From Oscheius sp. JU75 (taxonomy: Eukaryota > Nematoda > Chromadorea > Rhabditida > Rhabditidae), in the NCBI GenBank assembly GCA_037178855.1, contig JASJZC010000007.1, positions 7,874,001 through 7,938,000 of the forward strand: a stretch of DNA of 64,000 nucleotides. The letters run 5' to 3'. Below the pieces are notes generated by a model. It saw nothing but the letters and a program-made list of their open reading frames with translations, was not told where the DNA came from and ran no database searches. The position numbers and the translations under genes are program-made. This document shows positions 34,569-46,727 of this stretch, one piece after another (within the stretch, counting starts at the first letter, position 1; each line of letters opens with the position of its first letter).

Positions 34569-36690
34569 ATGGGAGTAGCAGAGTTGATCGACAAGTACAG
34601 AGGCAACAGGAAGTTGCTTCTTCTCATCGTCTACATTGCCTTATTCTTGGATAATATGCTTTTGACAACTATAGGTATTTGCTTTTAGTCCTTCACATTC
34701 CACTGTTACAGTACCCATCATTCCGGAGTATCTGATGCGGCTGAACAATCCCAACAGTAGCGCTGCCATTCTGAGTTCACTGAAGGTCAGGGATCGTAGA
34801 GAGGCGGTAAGTCAACTTCCGTTCTACCTAACGGAAATGGTCTTTACAGATAACGTGGGACTCGGATGACTATTGGGACACACCGATGAGTGGCAGTAAC
34901 AAAGCAATAGATTGGGATGATAGCCCGTTATCGAGGAAGCAGAAGGGAAAGGGAAAGAGCAAGAATCGACAGAATCCTTTCGTTCCGGAGAAGCCGCCGT
35001 CGCGGACGACGGTGGTGGAGAGGGAGAGGTGATCATCATCTAAAGAAATGTTTCACATTTCTGTTAAGAATGAGACCCCCAAGCCCACCGAAACTTGTTT
35101 TCAATCAGAAAGACAAGCACGAAATTGTGGCCAAGGAGAACGTCATGGTTGGGATAATGTTCGGGTCAAAGGCTTTAGTACAACTCGTGGCTAACCCGAT
35201 GGTCGGTCCACTTACTAACAGGTACCAAGAGCTTATGCTAACCGAATTGAATCATTAGAATCGGTTACACTATCCCCATGTTTGGTGGATTTGTCATAAT
35301 GTTCCTGTCAACGCTCCTGTTTGCTTTTGGAGATTCCTACGGTACTCTGTGGTTCGCGAGAGCTATGCAAGGAATTGGATCCGCTTGTACAAGCACATCG
35401 GGTAGGAAAAACGAGAAATGAAGATGGATCTGATTAGGTATGGGAATGCTCGCTCAGGCATTCCCAGACGATGCTGAACGAGGAAGTGCGATGGGTATTG
35501 CCCTTGGAGGACTAGCTCTTGGAGTCCTGGTTGGACCACCCTACGGAGGAATCTTATATCAGTGGTCGGGAAAAGAACTTCCTTTCATTCTTCTAGCTAT
35601 GCTGGCGCTCTTTGATGGATGTATGGGTATCAATAAACCTGTAAGAACCGATTTCAGCCCTGCAATTCGCTGTGCTCCAACCTCATGTCTCCCGCGGTGA
35701 GCCAGAGGGATCTACCATCAAGCAGCTCATCAAGGATCCCTACATCATCGTCGCTGCCGGTGATACCCTTTCTGACATTCAATCCGCTAGCAAGCATAAC
35801 AAGCAGTGCCTTGTTGATATTGCGTCTGCGCGGAATCTCTAAAGACTTGGGGTTTCTGGAAACCTGAATTTGCAGGTGCCATAACCATTGGAAATCTTGG
35901 AATCGCCATGCTGGAGCCGTCTCTCCCGCTCTGGATGATGGAAACCTGGGGAGCGAGTTCTTTCGAGAGAGGAGCAGCCTTTCTCCCGGCATCCATATCG
36001 TATCTGATCGGAACGAATGTTTTCGGGCCTCTGGCTCACAAGATTGGAAGGTCATTCGCATGAACCAATTAACAAAAGAACTCTTTTTTTAAGATGGCTT
36101 TCCGCCTGCATCGGGCTTGTAGTAATAGGATTCTGCCTACTTATCATTCCATCAGCCACGGCGGTGACAGGACTAATCTTTCCTCATTTGTTCATGGGGT
36201 TCAGCATCGGCATGGGGCTGTAGAGATGACTCGACAACTGATATATTTAGGCATGATCGACGCTTCCATGTTCCCACTCATGGGACATTTGGTTGATCTA
36301 CGTCATGTGGGAGTCTACGGCTCCATCTACGCTATCGCTGATGCGGCTTTCTGCTTTGCCTTTGCTTTGGGACCCTTTTTCTCTGGGCCTCTGGTGAAGT
36401 CTGTTGGATTCCCGACGTAGATAGTTTCCCAGCCATAATTAGGCAAAGTTCAGAATGATGTACATCATCGCAATCATCAACTTTGCTTACGCTCCGCTTA
36501 TGTTCCTGCTCCGGGCACCCCCAGTTATCAATCCTTCGGAACAGGTAGAAAAATATACCTGTTTTTTCAATGTATAGTTTAGACTTCGTTGCAAAATCGT
36601 CAGACCGCTTCAGAGGGTCAGGAAGATCGATACGAGAAACTGGAAGGAAATGACGTAACTCGGATGGAGGGCTATCAGTACGACTATTAG
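34569..36690 (+). CDS. cat-1: Vesicular monoamine transporter (CAT-1/VMAT)
   Basis: Proton-coupled antiporter that loads dopamine, serotonin and related amines into synaptic vesicles. ATG at 34569 opens [29 protein letters not shown]; the Asp in LDNMLLT of TM1 is the conserved amine-binding residue and VPIIPEYL follows. A long polar luminal loop ([10 protein letters not shown] and a Lys/Arg-rich stretch) precedes [25 protein letters not shown]. Other signatures: [51 protein letters not shown] and [24 protein letters not shown]. The C-tail ends [11 protein letters not shown]...MEGYQYDY, with a Tyr-containing sorting-like end. An intron at 36210-36250 appears to use a GC donor. The symbol follows the C. 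elegans orthologue. Confidence 0.93.
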
Positions 36691-36780
36691 AGGGCAATTT
36701 TCAAAGACATTCTGATCAATGGTTCTGCACGTTCAGAAAGCAAGATCTCGGTTAAAATCTTTATTTTTTTACACACTATG

Positions 36781-37258
36781 CTAGTTGACTAAGAATAAAA
36801 GTATTTTTGTGAGTGACAGAAAGGTGAAGGCCGCCGAATTTGGTGTGCTTATGCTCGGAACAGGCATCTGTCTCCTTCCTTGGTTGCACAAGTCCTGGTC
36901 ACAGCAACAAGCTTCAATGTCTTGTTGTTCGCTCTTTTGAAACTGACACTTATTGGTCCCGATAGCCTAAAACAGTAAATTGCAAGAGGATGCTTCTTAC
37001 CTGACATAGATTCTCGGTGTCACACTGAAATGTAGAACTTTGGACGGAACCAGATACCTCGAAAAAGCTATTCATACACTGTTGAACACCACTACCACAT
37101 TGAATTATGTCACCAGAACTCGGTTCATAGTTCACACTGTTGAAATCTGAATAAACTTGCCTACCCAGATAGTATGACTCACTCCCTTGAAAGCACCACA
37201 GACTAGCGGCATTTTTGCAAAGAAGGGCTAAGAAAAGCAGCGTGCCATAGGTGAGCAT
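36781..37258 (-). CDS. ET-module/Ly6-like small extracellular protein, probably GPI-anchored
   Basis: Two exons: 37258-~36970 and ~36966-36781. The N-terminus MLTYGTLLFLALLCKNAAS is a signal peptide. Ten or so cysteines follow (LWCFQGSE, CGSGVQQCMNSFF, FQCDTENLCQ) and the domain closes with ACCCDQDLCNQG, the C-C-C-x2-D-x-C-N pattern of the nematode ET module. The extreme C-terminus is hydrophobic (AAFTFLSLTKILLFLVN), as for a GPI-anchor signal. It starts 105 bp after the stop of the preceding gene on the same strand, so it may be the third gene of an operon. Partner and function unknown. Confidence 0.75.
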
Positions 37259-37362
37259 GATAAGAAAGGAATAGTGTCATGTTATGAGGCTGTTAAGAGA
37301 CTTAGATAATCTTAAAGAATGTTTCGGAACACTTTGCTAACAAGATTTATTCGTGTTGGACA

Positions 37363-37775
37363 CTATTTTCTTGGGTAGAGTTCGATGACTTGACGAGACG
37401 GTATCTGATACCGAGTGAAGCGAGCGATGCTTGGCGTGCCGAATCCTGTACCAGGACGAGAAATGATGAAGTAGGACTGCATGAATGGTGCTGCGTTCAT
37501 ACCTCCGGTTTCTGAAAGTACAAATAAGTTCGGGCACAAAGCCGATTCGTACACTGAACAGACGAACACGTATATATACCGAAATCACATCACTGTAAGC
37601 TCAAAATTCACGACTACTATGGTATAAATTCTGCCCCAAATTCAATATGTTTCCAAGACTTACCGGCTAGGATGCGCCCATTTTCGTCTCTAATAGCTTG
37701 TATGCCGCTCAGCTCATCCCTTTCACAGTTGTCGGTGAAAAATTTGCAAAAGAACTTTGACACGACTTCCAGCAT
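37363..37775 (-). CDS. Unknown small protein downstream of glucosidase II
   Basis: Two exons (37775-~37665, ~37512-37363) join in frame: MLEVVSKFFCKFFTDNCERDEL, GIQAIRDENGRILAGETGGMN, then QSYFIISRPGTGFGTPSIARF and a basic end ELYPRK. About 87 residues; no signal peptide or membrane helix. CCTTCAG lies eight bases before the ATG and could be a trans-splice acceptor, but it could equally be an acceptor from an upstream exon that I did not find. An AATAAA follows the stop at about 37347. I do not recognise the family. It lies 248 bp downstream of the glucosidase II stop on the same strand. Confidence 0.55.
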
Positions 37776-38022
37776 GTAAACCCTGAAGGAATTCAAGTTA
37801 ACTAGACGTCGTAACTAAATCAAGAGCATGACGGTCTGCGTGACTAAAAGTGTCGACGCCAGCCTCTCCGACTGACCTATGAGGCAAATAGGCTCGGACC
37901 ACAACTAGGATGATAAAAAAGAATGCATCATGTAATGGAAGATTAGACAGACATAGAATTATTTAATATATCACATCCAAATGCTACCCATACCAAGAAA
38001 GAAGTGCAAAAAACGACTGAAC

Positions 38023-41000
38023 TTAAGAGTGAAGATCGATCTTGAACTCGTTGGTGATATAACCACTAGGACTAGTAATTTCCATAACAAGAGTGTCTCT
38101 GTCATATTCGAAATCGAGGGGATCCGGAGTAAAGTCATCCCGATAGATGTGAGCCGTCCTCGGATGGAATTTGGCTCCACGAATGACGATTCGCTCAATG
38201 TAGATGTCGCTGTCCAATTTTCCCTTGGCATTAAGTTTTTTGTTTGTAATTACGTGAAGATAGTCGTGAGTCCTGCAAAAGACTTTCTGGTAATGAAGTG
38301 TCTGGGGGCAAAGAACCTCTTGAATGTAATTCCCCAGTAGGCGAAATCTCCCTTCTCATAGTTATACGACTCTCCATCATCTAGATATATGGTTCCGTTG
38401 GCAAAGTCGCCTAAAAACACAGCTGTGAACGTCAGAAGAAGGATAAATACCCTTCATATTCAGAGCAACGAAGAGAGTTATGGGATCCTCCCGAGAGGCC
38501 TTTGATGTCAGTTTGACTTCCTCACGGACAGGAATGATGGTACCTAAACAAATATCCCTGTTTTGCTAATGAAAGCATACTACCTCCTCTCTGGAACATG
38601 GGGATGGTTGTCAAGGTAGCGGGAATCTGAACAGCTCCGGGAGAAGGACGAGCCTTGTGGGTATTCCACTCGTACCAGACTTCACGTCTACCTGGCAGGT
38701 AAGTAGAGGCTTGCTCGGCTTTAGGTTCAACGATGGGCTTAACGAGAAGAGCATTTCCAATCATGAACTGTCGGTCTTCATCGTAACTGCCTTCGTCTTC
38801 TTGAAACTCTACCCAGAAAGGACGCATCACCGGCTTGCCAGTGATGGTATGCTCGTAGAAGAGTGTGTACCTGAAGGTTGTTCGCATACAAGCGCATACT
38901 TTACAGACTTATTCAGGAAAGAGTGGGACTGAAAAATTTTGGTTCAGAGTACTTACCAGTAAGGAAGGAACTGATATCTGGTCTTGATTGCCTCTCGGAT
39001 AGCCTCAGTTGTAGTCGTGTTAAATAGCCAGGGCTCGCGGCGCTTGGTATCCTGATGAGAATGTCCTCTGAAGAATGGCTGGAAAGCTCCGGCCTGATAC
39101 CAACGAACAAGTAGCTCCTCATCAGGGTTTCCAAAGAATCCTCCGACATCAGCTCCAACATGGGGAATTCCAGCTGTTGAAAGAGTGAGAAGCATGGGAA
39201 TGGAAGCCTTCAGATGTCCCCAGTCGGCCGTATTGTCTCCAGTCCAGACTGCAGCAGATCTCTGAGAGCCGGCAAAGAAGGAACGGGTGAGGACAAAGGG
39301 TCTGATCTCGTTGTTGTTTCTCTTCTTGAGTCCGTTAAAGGTGGATTGATGCTGTATAATCAAGTTATATGCAAAACTAATGACTCACATGATAGAATCC
39401 GTACATGTTATGTACATCTCTGTGCTCGAAATCTCCATGGTGGATCAAGTCCTTCGGCATGGTAACTTCTGGACCGTTGAAAACCGAAGGCTCGTTCATG
39501 TCATTCCAGATGTGAACGTCTTTCGTGGTTCCCTCGTACTGTAATTTCGATGAACAAGTACAAAAAGAGTTTGTACCTTGTCCAAAGCGAAAAGATCAGC
39601 CCAATGTTCTCGAACAACTGGGTTGAAGAAGTCGAGATACAGAGAGTCTCCCGGCCAGCAGTTTCCTTCAAAGTTGGTCTTGTCGGCTTGTTTCACAAAG
39701 TATTTCTGTAAGCCACTTGATTCATAGCTTTAGGAACACGTACCTTCGTCTTGGCGTTTTTGTATACACTGTACTTCGCATCTTTGGCAATGTGAGGATC
39801 AACAATGGTGACCAGTTTGCGTCCCTTCTCGGCCAACTCCTCAATCATTTTCTTCGGCTCAGGGAACTTTTCGCTGTCCCAGGTGAAGTACTTCTTTTTA
39901 TCTGTGTGCTCAATATCGAGCCAGAGAACGTCAAGAGGGATCTCGTTCTTTTCGAATCCTTCATGAACTTCCTTCACATCCTTCTGGTCGACATAGTTCC
40001 ACCGAGACTGATGATATCCAAGAGAGAATTCCTAAACAACCGCTTTTTAACCAAAAAAAAAGTACCACCAACCGGTGGAAGAGGGTACACTCCAGTAAGA
40101 CCGGTGAGTTGTCTGAAACTGTCTGCCGGTGAAGGACCAAGAGTGATAAAGAGATCGATCAGTCCACTTTCCGAGATGAAACGGGTGTTGACTTGGTGAA
40201 CATCACGAGCACGAGTATCAGCGTCAGCTACAAGGAGGGCGAGCTTTCCCTGAAACCGATTTCAAAACAAAGAAGCAGTTTCCATACCTTATCAGCAGTG
40301 AGGTGTTTCACGTCTACCCAAGTTTCGGCAGCATTTAGCCAAAGAGCGGCAGTGGTTCTCTTGGGAGAGGGACCGACCAAGTAAGGGATAGAACCATACA
40401 GCGCCATTGGAGTGTTGAGCTCGTATTCAAACACATCCAGATTGTAGAGCCGATATGGCTCGTAGTTTCTGTAAAACTATTAAAAGGTGTGTATATCTGA
40501 CTTACACAGTATCACGGAGATTGTAGCTCTCAGCATGTTCAGGAATTCCAAAAATAAACTTCGGACCAACAAAGGCAACGTCCACTCCGACGGAAGATGA
40601 TCCTAAAGTATAAACATTGCAAAAAAAAAACTACAAAGTACACCTCTAGGCTTGGTGTCTTTGAAATCCTTGAAGTGTTCTTCCCAGAAACCCTTCTCAC
40701 GGTCAGAAAGAAGGATCTTCTTCTTGAACTTCTCAAAGAACAGCTCGCCATTGGAGTTGATTGAAGACACCTAATTTCTATTTAGAAGCAAAAAGAAATG
40801 TGTCATACCAGCTTTTCCTTTGCATAGAAGTCGATTCTGAATGGACTGTGAATGACAACGATTCTGTTGCCGTCCTCGGTTACAACCTTGGTATCGGCAG
40901 CAGTAGTCTTAGTCTTTTTGAGCCTAAAATGTTATTTATACTTTTATCACTCAAGGAACTACTTTTGTTGAGTAGGTTCCTCTTTCAAGGCGTCCAGTGG

Positions 41001-41372
41001 CTGAAATCTGGGGAACAGGGCTCCTTCCTCTTCGTCGATTTGGATTCTGAAGCCCGGTTAATGGAAGACCAAAAGTATAGATACCGGAAGGTGGAGTCTT
41101 TGAGAGTGACGATGGCCAACTTCAAAGTTTGGTCCTTGTTTTTGATTTTGGCAAGAACAGCAGTGTCATTGAACTGGACAGTGTCGGGGACAACTTCATA
41201 GCCAGTTGGCTCTGTCACTGCACGTTGGCGTCTAGGAAACGATCTGGTTACTAATACAAAAACTAATTTACTTGCAAAACCAGGACTGGGCACATGTTTT
41301 GAAGTTCTGTCTATCGACGGCGGTGGCGGAGAGAACCCAGAGGCCGAGGACTAGCAGTAGCCCTTTACCCAT
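38023..41372 (-). CDS. Glucosidase II catalytic alpha subunit (GH31)
   Basis: Endoplasmic reticulum enzyme that removes the two inner alpha-1,3-linked glucoses from N-glycans and so controls the calnexin cycle. ATG at 41372 gives a signal peptide ([18 protein letters not shown]) followed by the family hallmark [11 protein letters not shown]. Then come [30 protein letters not shown], the catalytic block [12 protein letters not shown] with nucleophile Asp, [22 protein letters not shown] (acid/base Asp region), [19 protein letters not shown] and FFRGHSHQD. The beta-sandwich C-terminus ends NEFKIDLHS at 38023. About 12 short introns; around 920 residues, normal for the family. No KDEL-like signal is seen, as expected, since retention depends on the beta subunit. 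Confidence 0.95.
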
Positions 41373-42135
41373 GGCTAAACCAATAGTTTTATTAGTAGAG
41401 ATCGATTTAAAGAAGAGAGAGACAGAGCTTCAAAAGCTAAGAAAAGATACGTGGCATAATAGTGGTCAGCGCTCTTCCAGAAAATTCGCTCGGTGGGAGA
41501 CTGGTTGCGCGAGATGACCCTGAAACTCCTTAGCGAGACCGCGAAGGACGCTACCTTGAGATGGATATCGGTCGAGAGTCAAGCAGCTAATCCATTGGTT
41601 GAGCTAAGATCTTCAACGCTTGTTCCTTTTAAGCTGACGCTGCTGTAAAGTACACGTCGACTAAGAAACTAACAGTTCGTAAGGCAATTTTGACAGTTCT
41701 GCTAACTACTTCTAATATTAAAGCACATCATTTGTGATGTTGGCAGGGGTACTGTTTTTTGACGAATCACACTTAAAATACACGTTTCAAAGTCCGTGAG
41801 TTGTTGTAAAACTGGAGTAACCTAAAAACTGCTATAGAAGTTCCTAATATTCACTTCAAGTGCTCAACTTCCACAAAATTGTTTTGACATGTATGGTGTT
41901 CAAATAGCCTCGGATGCAAAGCACTTTGAGCTGAGAAAGCTCTGACCGACCCGTTGGTAATGACTTCCACAGCTGCTCTAAACACTGAGCTATCTAGCTT
42001 CGACAAGGAGGCGCCCAGCGCAGTGCGACATGCCGATGAAGACTCGAAATGGATTTTTAAAAGATTTAGTTCCAGGAAGATACCCCATACTGGGGATGCA
42101 GTTCTACTACACACTTTGAAACTCAATTCACTTTA
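41373..42135. other. Intergenic between glucosidase II and the ion channel
   Basis: Promoter side of the glucosidase II gene and 3' flank of the channel gene. A 91-codon minus-strand ORF at 41851-42126 directly follows the channel stop but has no domain; I treat it as 3' UTR. Confidence 0.35.
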
Positions 42136-43912
42136 CTAAATAGAGATGTTCAGTTCCATAAGATCCTCGACTTTGATGTTGTTCAAAAATTGAACTGCCG
42201 AATCCGATTTCAGGTAGAAGAAAAGGACAAAGATGAAGAAGACTGCAGCAAAGAACCACATTGCAGCAAAATCTAAGAATAAAGCAGTATAACGGCAGCA
42301 TTTGCTTGTTTTTCTGAATCGAACATTTACATGGTCAGTTATTAAGAACCTCGTATTCCTAGCCCGTAGGTCATTCAATTCCTCATATACCGGTTCCATA
42401 GAATATTTTCCGCGTCGATTGCCACCACAACAGCGAGGAAGCTTCCTAAAGAATGAAGGAATTAATTAAAAAACTTGTCTATGTGAATTAACCTTGAGCG
42501 GCCGACGGATGCCATGCAAGTGACGCAAATTAGTTCGATCAGGATGGCAAGTACGAAGAGCAACGAAAATATCTTCCAAAGATCTGAAAAAACAGGCATG
42601 GAATAACGAGAAAGTTGCTGTACCAATAGCTGTGATCCCAGTCGTTTCAGGCAGTCCGGCCAGATTCACGGAGTAGTTAATCATCAAGAGAATCATACTC
42701 ATTGTGATCAGTATAGAACGGGTGATTGCCATAGGTCCAAGGCAGAGAGACATCCAGCTGAAAAGGAAACAGATTTTATTGCAGTCGAAAGTTTTGGAGC
42801 TTTCGGCTGCTGAATGCGATCTCTTTAAAACATGTTTGGCTACTTCAAAGAAAAAAAAATGAGCATACCTTTGTATACACAAAGGCTTTAAGTGTTAAGA
42901 AGGCTCTACAAAGTCTTAAAGGAAAGCAATTCATATTATCGTAAAAAGTATAGTAATGCTAACCTTACGAGCATAAACACGATTGATGGCAAGAAGAACA
43001 ACATCAGAATCTTTTTGCTTCCTCTGCTAAAGCTCAGACTTAGAGTCAACTCGTCATAGACTCCGTTGTTCAAGAAAACTTCTTGTTCCGAAAACTCGGC
43101 TCCAAGGTACATCAAGTCACCAATCTGAACCAAAAGGATACCCAACGTTTCAACTATTGCAACCTCTCTGAATCCGGGGTCATTCAAAAAGCTGTCTTTT
43201 AGAGCCTGATCCCATTTAATCAGATACGCATCCCTCGAAGAGGCGTCATTTCTCCAGATGAGTGTGCAAGTGGTATTTCCGAAAGGATAATCCAATGCAT
43301 GAGTCCGGCAGGGAATGTCTTGGTGTACCCTGAACGTGAAGCCGGTTTTAATGTTAAACATTAGATGACCTATGTTGCATTGTAACCGTTCCATTCTTAG
43401 TAATCTGAACAACGGCCGACTTTCGGTGGACTCTCGTCTGTTCCGAGTTTGAGAACATCTCTTCAGGTGTCCATATCGACTCGCGGTGTTTACCTGACGT
43501 GTGTTCGTTTTTACTGTCTGCGCCGAAGCAATCTTACCGAAATTAATCACACTGTGACACGGATTCAGGTGCGAAAAATACAAGGCAGTGTCCTGAACAA
43601 GTTCAATGAACTGACTAAAGGTTAACCCACGGTCCATTTCTGTACAAGTCTCAAATCCACGTTGAGCTTGTTAGTGTGAGGAACTGTGTGAATCGAATTG
43701 ATTTCCAGACCCGTGTCTACGACCAAACTGGAATCGCCGCCGCCTAAAACAACATGCTAATCATCTGTGAAGGTGGAATATTAATTACTTGGAACATCTT
43801 GACTGAAGCCGGCAGCTGTCAACGTCTCCAAGACCTTCTTGTCACTTTGACAGTCATCATCAGCCGTCGCAACTACCAAGGGAAGGGCTATAACCAAGAG
43901 CTGGCGAATCAT
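42136..43912 (-). CDS. Cys-loop ligand-gated ion channel subunit
   Basis: Pentameric neurotransmitter-gated channel subunit, orphan as to ligand. The proposed start at 43912 gives a signal peptide (MIRQLLVIALPLVVATA). Beta-strand blocks follow: VVDTGLEINSIHTV, DLRLVQKW, ESIWTPEEMFSNSEQTRVH and QITKNGTVTMQHR. The Cys-loop is canonical in spacing, C-x13-C (CRTHALDYPFGNTTC). TM1 ends FMLSWMSLCL, TM2 is MAITRSILITMSMILLMI, TM3 starts DLWKIFSLLFVL and TM4 is LFLDFAAMWFFAAVFFIFVL; the stop is at 42136. TM2 lacks the Glu typical of cation channels at its inner end and has GPMAITR, loosely like the PAR motif of anion channels, so an anion channel is possible but unproven. The exon joins near 43600 are uncertain. 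Confidence 0.85.
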
Positions 43913-45207
43913 CTCATTTACCTGAAAACAAGATATGGGCAACATGATACGAAAGGCACGCGAAACCGCCATTGCCAGTGTATCAAGAGTATCGAAGGAG
44001 GAAGGTCATTTCCGTTCAAATTTTCATACGGAAACCAACAGATCTGGAACGCTAGGAAAGTAACTGAAAGAGTAAAAACTACAACAATAATGGCTGGCAT
44101 CTTTGTCGGGACAGATGCCGAGAACAGGGTGTAACAAATGAACCTGTTCGACTCATAACTTTCTGTAGATTACTCATTAAAGGAGGGCGCGGCGGCAGGG
44201 CAGTTTCCGGACAAACTGCAAGAGAGTAATTGTTTTGTTGCAACTGGGAGGGCTGGAATCAATGTTGCGGCATTGTTGGCGGAAGGGCTTACAAGCAATC
44301 AAGAATAAAAAGAACTAGCGCGTGAGAGGCTCTCTAAGTTATTGGCTTTCATGCAGAAATTTCAAGTCATAAATTATTCTGTCCCATAGTAGAATGATGT
44401 TTTTCACTGAGTCAAACAATATTGGATTCAGAATATGGTGGAGAATGAAGGACTTGAATGTTTAGCGCACGTCTTAGTCAGTGTTGAGGAAGTTTTCTGT
44501 TGCAACTCGTAAAATGATGGTTTCTTGAAATCCCTTGAGTTGCTAAATCAGTATCATGATTCCAAGCACTGTATTCAATTTTTCGTACCCAATATCTGCC
44601 TCAGATAGGTATAAGGTCTAACCCGTACCATATCTCGCTTGAGAATGAATCAGTATTTCTGATCAGCCCCGTTTTCAGGTGTGCAGTCTACATTTTTTTT
44701 AACTCTTTTCTCAGTTTATTACTCAACGCTTGGCTAAAAACTCGATACATAACGTACTCTGTTATGTTTACTCTGGCACTTGTTTAACCACGTTCCCAAG
44801 ACGGCTTTATTATTTTTCTCATAATAAGCTGTCAAAGATATTACTCGCCGATAACGCCTAGGGCAGTCTATTGACCGCACTGATCTCTCTCTTTCTTTAC
44901 TCAGCTGCAGTGGTTCATTCCAAGCTTTCGAATTTGCCTCTTCGCGCCTTTCGCTATCAGTTTGACCTGACACGACCTTCCTCGGCAGTCAGTTTTCAGA
45001 GATATCTTATCTCGCTTAATGGCCAAGCACTTTCTCCTAAAGAACGTTCGAATGCTTTCCAGAAAGGATTTGATTGTTTTGAACCCTGATTTCACAACCA
45101 TACCTCGTCTTTTCAAAATAGTGGGAGACGGTAAACAGGCCGATAAGATACTTATCCACTCCTTTCTTGTGATACTGATGCATGTACGTAGATATCATTT
45201 TTCAGAC
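43913..45207. other. Intergenic, no gene recognised
   Basis: Promoter side of the channel gene on the left. TTTTTCAG at about 45198-45205 just before ATG 45208 is a likely trans-splice acceptor of the LRR gene. Nothing else supportable. Confidence 0.4.
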
Positions 45208-45865
45208 ATGATTCCCATTTGCGCTGCCTCAAAAAGTCACAGCGGGGTCAGTTCGCTGGTGAAGAAGAGAATCGACCAGCGCGCCTTATCAATCGACATC
45301 AGCGACCAACAATTCCGGTATGATGAACGGGATCTAGCGGCAAAAAAGTGAATTTAAGACTGCTCCCTGCCGAAGTCTTGGCAGCTCGTGAGACCATAGA
45401 ACATCTCATAGCCGATGCAAACATCTTCAGTGAGAATGCCATGAAAATGCCACTTTTCCCCAGACTAAAAACACTGACATTAAATGACAATAAAGTGAGT
45501 CAAAGTGATAGTTTGTAGTCGACTACCAATAGATTTGTAGATCCGCAACATTTCCACCTTTCTACAGAACATTTCGTCAAGTTGTCCAAATCTTCAGACC
45601 CTCAGCTTGACCGGAAATCCCGGTTGGCCTTCAATCCTGAATTCTAAATACAAAAAATTCAGGTTAGGGACCGTCAGTTCCCATCAAAAAGCTCAAATTT
45701 AGGAAAACAACCATGAAAATGCTACCGAAACTGCGGAATCTGGACGGAATCTCCCTCAAGAGGAAACTGTCAACTTCAAGTGAGGGCTCATCTGCTAGCA
45801 GTATATGCAGTTCCGACTCCCTTTTCTCGATCAAATCTACTGGCGAATCTATATCATCTCAATAA
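45208..45865 (+). CDS. Small leucine-rich-repeat protein (LRMDA-like)
   Basis: ATG at 45208 lies two bases after an ATTTTTCAG acceptor. Exons join in frame: MIPICAASKSHSG...DQQFR, GKKVNLRLLPAEVLAARETIEHLIADAN, the LRR core LFPRLKTLTLNDNK, then IRNISTFLQNISSSCPNLQTLSLTGNPG and the capping segment KMLPKLRNLDGISLKRK, followed by a Ser-rich tail (SSEGSSASSICSSDS) ending at 45865. Short LRR arrays capped by YRKxxxxxLPKLxxLD are found in LRMDA/LRRC-type proteins; they serve in protein binding. About 190 residues. Specific function unknown. Confidence 0.75.
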
Positions 45866-46524
45866 CAAAAACAAAACAAACATTTTATCTTGTTCGCTTC
45901 GCTCCCTCCAGCTGATGCAATGTGTGTAGTCTATCGTAAACGCTTATTGAAGTTCATTCTCAGCTGACGAGGTCAGCAGAAGAAGAATATTCCATTTGAG
46001 GTTTTGTGAACCTCATTACTAGACCAAAGGCAGTGTACTATCTGTTAGTCAGCTTCTAGAGCCATACAGCTCTGTCAAATTCGTTTACACGATATAACTT
46101 TATACATAACTAGTATTTAAATATATACATAACAATAAATGATCTGTTTAGTAAAAACAACAATAGCATAGATCGGAATCGACATCGGACGCGGCCACCA
46201 AGGCAGCCATTTAGTGGGCAAAGAACTGAAAATATCTGTTGAAAAGTGGAAATGAAAAACTTACCGATAGATGGATATAGCAACCAGTATTTGATATCTT
46301 TAGAACAAAGTCGAGTGTCAAATTTTATTTTTACAAGACAATGATGGATACAATAGAGCATTCTATCGTGGTTTTTTCGATAAACTTGATGAGTGGTGAA
46401 AGACGGCAGCCCATGTCCAATAGTTCACAAAAATTGAGAAACTGAGTGCTCGAACTAAAAACTTTCATAGAATGAGCAAAAAATAAAAAGTTTACCTTCT
46501 GCTCACTGTACTCAAGTCATATTG
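45866..46524. other. 3' flanks of converging genes
   Basis: AT-rich, contains the 3' ends of the LRR gene and of the minus-strand microprotein gene. No further gene recognised. Confidence 0.35.
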
Positions 46525-46727
46525 TCAGAAGAACAATTTCGGCATCGACCGTTGCTTTTTCTTATAGTGGTTTTTGTCGATGTACTTGCCCTAAACAGAA
46601 GTTTTTTGTTTCTGTCTACATGTCTTGCAGCTAGATAATGCCAACCCAACCGATGTCAACTCACTTCAAATTCAGACGTTCTGGAGCTAGAGTCTCCAGC
46701 ATCCTGTCTTGATGATTGGCCAGACAT
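46525..46727 (-). CDS. Putative microprotein of 42 residues
   Basis: Two exons: MSGQSSRQDAGDSSSRTSEFE, a GTGAGT donor, a short intron ending TTCTGTTTAG, then GKYIDKNHYKKKQRSMPKLFF and a stop at 46525. It is Ser-rich at the N-terminus and very basic at the C-terminus, without signal peptide or membrane helix. The splice signals are good, but so short a frame may be chance; no family is recognised. Confidence 0.35.

Noticed and set aside
43918-44100. Alternative signal-peptide-like start for the Cys-loop channel at 44100
   Set aside because: The frame ends in a stop before any junction that joins the channel; the start at 43912 gives a cleaner signal peptide and splice.
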